From Pseudomonadota bacterium (GTDB taxonomy: Bacteria > Bdellovibrionota > Bdellovibrionia > Bdellovibrionales > JACTMU01), in assembly GCA_014584465.1 (NCBI GenBank), contig JACTMU010000014.1:90319-154318 (forward strand): a stretch of 64,000 bases of DNA, in the 5' to 3' direction. The position numbers were made by a program, and so were the translations under genes. The stretch's first letter is position 1; each line of letters begins with the position of its first letter. Of this stretch, positions 61,861 through 64,000 are shown in pieces. Under the pieces are notes generated by a model, which saw only the letters and a program-made list of their open reading frames with translations, had not been told where the DNA came from and ran no database searches.

Positions 61861-61932
61861 ATGAGGAAGGCCAGTAAATCAGATGATAAGATTATGGATG
61901 AGTCGGATCGGACATTGACGGAGTTTCTCTGA
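61861..61932 (+). CDS. 23-codon ORF between drmE and the nuclease gene
   Basis: ATG AGG AAG GCC to TGA, encoding MRKASKSDDKIMDESDRTL and four more residues. AAAGGG lies 5 bases before the ATG and its stop overlaps the next gene's ATG by one base (TGATG). The arrangement fits a translated leader that couples the nuclease gene to drmE. It is acidic with no signal peptide. It is too short to be sure of translation. Confidence 0.4.
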   Translation: MRKASKSDDKIMDESDRTLTEFL

Positions 61933-62915
61933 TGAAGGCTTGGTTGTGTTTGGCATTCGGTTCCGACAGACAATATGGGGGAAATAAAGGATACAAAGAT
62001 GAGCTGACCAAATGCTATCGGTACGATAGTTTTGTTCCAAACCATAAACAAGTCCAGGAGGGAGACGTTCTTTTCCTGAGAGACAGGTCAGACCTTCTCG
62101 GAATGGCGAAGGTAGTTGAAATCATGTCAACCCCGGGGACAAAGGCGATTCTTAGGTGTCCTACTTGCAGAATTACCGGAATTAAAGTTCGTTCAACGAA
62201 AACGCCGAAGTATAGATGCAATGACGGACATGAGTTTGAGACTCCAGCAGAGGATACTGTCTCTTGCACGTTATTCGAGGCCAAATTCAATGGAACCTTT
62301 CGAGAATCTGATGGGACTATTTCATTACATAGATTGAGCGAGGCCGTACTTCGACCGTCTGACCAGCTCTCAATTCAGGAAATCAATGTCGAAATTGCAA
62401 AGGAACTTCTTGGTCAATTTTTTTCTGATCCAACCTTTGTTCAACGTGCGAACGTTTTCGGGACGACCTACAAAAAGGTTTTTGTATCGCCGTCCTCAAG
62501 AGATAGGAACCCATTTGAAGTTGATCCGGATGCTGTCGACAGGGCCACAACGACCCATGCAAAGTTACAGAACTTTCTCGCGGAATCACTCAGCAAAAAC
62601 GGAATCGAAGCTAGGCAACCGGGTGTTGGCGAACCTCCTTTCGATATCGGTTGGGAAAATGACGGAAGAATCCATATTTGCGAGGTCAAGAGTCTTACCG
62701 ACGACAATGAAGAAAAACAACTAAGATACGGGCTGGGCCAAGTGCTCAGATATCGGCACGCCCTCCTGAATAGTGGCAATGATGCCCGTGCTGTTATTTT
62801 CGTGGAACGACGCCCAAGCCAGCATGTCGAATGGGTAGCACTTTGTGAAGAACTTAATGTCATTCTGCTCTGGCCAGACGTGGTCCACCACCTTTATATG
62901 TCGAGGACGAACTAA
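61932..62915 (+). CDS. PUA-like + zinc ribbon + PD-(D/E)XK nuclease, candidate DISARM accessory gene
   Basis: 327 residues in three parts. Residues 1-70 (MKAWLCLAFGSDRQYGG, then VQEGDVLFLRDRSDLLGMAKVVEI) show the barrel pattern of PUA/EVE/ASCH-like nucleic-acid-binding domains. Residues 78-105 hold CPTCR and CNDGHEF, a zinc ribbon. Residues 220-320 form a PD-(D/E)XK nuclease: FDIGWENDGRIHICEVKS (Asp, then ExK), LRYGLGQVLRYRH, and ARAVIFVERR. Such readers often detect modified bases, so it may cut modified phage DNA that DISARM would otherwise accept. GGAG lies 8 bases before the ATG. Confidence 0.7.
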   Translation: MKAWLCLAFGSDRQYGGNKGYKDELTKCYRYDSFVPNHKQVQEGDVLFLRDRSDLLGMAKVVEIMSTPGTKAILRCPTCRITGIKVRSTKTPKYRCNDGHEFETPAEDTVSCTLFEAKFNGTFRESDGTISLHRLSEAVLRPSDQLSIQEINVEIAKELLGQFFSDPTFVQRANVFGTTYKKVFVSPSSRDRNPFEVDPDAVDRATTTHAKLQNFLAESLSKNGIEARQPGVGEPPFDIGWENDGRIHICEVKSLTDDNEEKQLRYGLGQVLRYRHALLNSGNDARAVIFVERRPSQHVEWVALCEELNVILLWPDVVHHLYMSRTN

Positions 62916-62943
62916 ACGGGATGAAATCGTTAGGGTCTACATT

Positions 62944-63312
62944 TCAAGCGTTTTCACTAATCTCGTAGCAACTGATATCCTTTGTCTGAAAGAAAATGTT
63001 GTCCTCATTCGTTTCGATGCCGTTTGCTATTCTGAATTTCACGAACTGTTCCATGACTGCGCTCTTAAAACTGGGATCGAGGTCATTAAGATGGGAGGCG
63101 AGATAGTGATCCATCGCAACCCCTTGGTCTGCTAAAGCATCAACGAGAAACTTGAAGGCTAAGAGGAGATCAAACTCGATTACAGCCACTGAAGTGTGAA
63201 GATCAGGTGTCTCAAAAACTATGGATGAAACATCCTGCTCTCTATTGGCCACCAGAATTTTGCTTAGTGTGGGCACGTCGATTCCTTTGTGGTCTTTGTA
63301 TTCTGCGAACAT
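62944..63312 (-). CDS. Hypothetical protein
   Basis: About 122 residues, helical and acidic, no family recognised. Start ATG at 63310-63312 with AAGGAG at 63319-63324, better than the in-frame ATG at 63325-63327 that overlaps the upstream stop. Convergent with the nuclease gene, 28 bases apart. Confidence 0.55.
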   Translation of the reverse strand: MFAEYKDHKGIDVPTLSKILVANREQDVSSIVFETPDLHTSVAVIEFDLLLAFKFLVDALADQGVAMDHYLASHLNDLDPSFKSAVMEQFVKFRIANGIETNEDNIFFQTKDISCYEISENA

Positions 63313-63326
63313 GATAAACTCCTTCA

Positions 63327-63749
63327 TTACTTGTTGTTTACGGATCTGGGTGATTCCATTCCGCCTTTGGTTTCTGGTTCAAAATCTGATTGGTCTGTGG
63401 CCAAAAGAATCCGCTTCACCATCTCCGGGTGCCACTTTTTTCCGCGACACTTGGTTGGAACACCAATTTGATCAAGAAACTTGGCAATCTGCCGCAAGCT
63501 CAGTCCGGCTTCTTTCATTTCGAGAACAGTCCGCCGGACTCGGGTTTCTCCTAAATGTCGTATGAGTTTTCCATTGCGGTAGTGATCTCCATATTTGGGC
63601 TGGGATGGGTGTCCGTGGTGTTTTCCAGGTTCTCGAATGACCACGCCCTCAGCTTTTAGGGCGTGACGAACCGCGTCTTTTGAACACAGAATTTGTGACG
63701 AAATCTGGGCGATTGATAGCCCTTCTTGCTCATATTTTTCTCTGATCAC
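63327..63749 (-). CDS. Recombinase-domain-like fragment (HTH and recombinase segments)
   Basis: 140 residues from GTG 63749. It has an HTH (LSIAQISSQILCSKDAVRHALKAEGV) and the segment LSLRQIAKFLDQIGVPTKCRGKKWHPEMVKRIL, which matches the Recombinase domain of large serine recombinases (typically SxRxIAxxLNxxGIPTxRGxxWHxxxVxxIL). The frame stays open upstream to about 63,870 without an ATG, so this may be an N-terminally truncated recombinase or a distinct small DNA-binding protein. No catalytic serine domain is present. Confidence 0.5.
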   Translation of the reverse strand: MIREKYEQEGLSIAQISSQILCSKDAVRHALKAEGVVIREPGKHHGHPSQPKYGDHYRNGKLIRHLGETRVRRTVLEMKEAGLSLRQIAKFLDQIGVPTKCRGKKWHPEMVKRILLATDQSDFEPETKGGMESPRSVNNK

Positions 63750-64000
63750 AGCCTTGTCTTTGTAGGGCGGAATCGGTAGAGTACCAATAATATCAACGGC
63801 GTATGGCGGTGAACACAGAAATTGGTTTATTTGGTCATTGTCCCGCCAGTTTCGTTCGAAGAGAGCACTATGAATCTACCACGACAAGTTGATCAAAGAT
63901 AGAAAGGGGTGGGATTGAGCCTCGATCGCAGGTTGATTGGCTTTGATTGTGGTTCCTCAAGAGATCGTCCTCAAGGATAAAGCTTTGTGTGGTGTTGAGG
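63750..64000. other. Region with no recognised gene
   Basis: Only the upstream open frame of the recombinase-like ORF (to about 63,870) is present. Nothing else is seen; no copy of the tRNA-Asp 3' end (an attR candidate) is found here. Confidence 0.5.

Noticed and set aside
62944..63327. ATG at 63327 as the start of the 122-aa hypothetical gene
   Set aside because: An AAGGAG 6 bases before the ATG at 63312 decides for the internal start.
37383..64000. Complete prophage
   Set aside because: No terminase, portal, capsid or tail genes found; the block has replication and recombination genes only.
1..64000. CRISPR array
   Set aside because: No regularly spaced direct repeats with unique spacers were seen; the repeats found are palindromic and dispersed.

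Overview
The window looks like chromosomal DNA of a Gram-negative bacterium. It carries an Mla/MCE lipid transporter, lipoproteins with lipoboxes, beta-barrel-like exported proteins, Tat and peptide ABC systems. A tiny lysine-rich histone-like protein, exported subtilase, Tad-type secretion proteins and a family of short palindromic repeats suggest Bdellovibrionota or a related former-deltaproteobacterial lineage, but that assignment is an inference at low confidence.

Bases 1-37.3 kb are ordinary host chromosome. In order: the start of a NagZ-like glycosidase (cut by the window edge); a peptide-ABC permease pair; an exported protein and a TadE/G-like protein; a PlsC-type acyltransferase; a four-gene leftward cluster (GCS2-type glutamate ligase, Fe-alcohol dehydrogenase, class-I gamma-glutamyl hydrolase, aldehyde dehydrogenase) that reads like a gamma-glutamylated amino-alcohol catabolic route; a HAD phosphatase and an MscS channel; two DNA glycosylases (Aag, Ung); a dpp/opp operon with one ATPase; TatA; PcnB; a subtilase coupled to a lipoprotein; an exported His-rich CbiX-like protein; an mlaFEED-like operon with two different permeases; a histone-like protein; a three-gene TadB/TadC-like operon; UppP; the reverse transsulfuration pair CBS and CGL; and tRNA-Phe and tRNA-Asp. 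A palindromic MITE-like repeat (about 143 bp when complete, 25-bp terminal inverted repeats) is scattered through this part. It sits directly on stop codons and has replaced the end of one permease gene.

From tRNA-Asp onward the window is a mobile island. A large serine recombinase ends inside the 3' half of tRNA-Asp on the opposite strand, marking the left junction. A tightly packed leftward operon follows: zinc-finger proteins, a TubC-docking-like protein, a ParB-like protein, an HUH replication protein, a RepA-like AAA ATPase, HTH proteins and an excisionase-like protein. A tyrosine recombinase upstream of these is cut in two by an IS1634-like insertion sequence with a 6-bp target duplication. 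Removing the IS and one duplication copy restores the reading frame. Then come a RarA-C-like protein, a secreted nuclease, an XRE regulator and small hypothetical genes.

Bases 51.4-62.9 kb hold a rightward defence operon that I read as class 2 DISARM: vsr, drmMII (5-methylcytosine methylase), drmA (helicase), drmB (DUF1998), drmC (phospholipase D) and drmE. It is extended by a 23-codon ORF and a gene for a protein with a PUA-like domain, a zinc ribbon and a PD-(D/E)XK nuclease domain. The methylase would mark self DNA at cytosine, Vsr would repair the resulting T:G mismatches, DrmABC/E would block unmodified incoming DNA, and the last gene could be an additional effector or modified-base sensor. 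No right attachment site was found, so the island probably continues past base 64,000. No CRISPR array, rRNA or complete prophage structural genes were seen.
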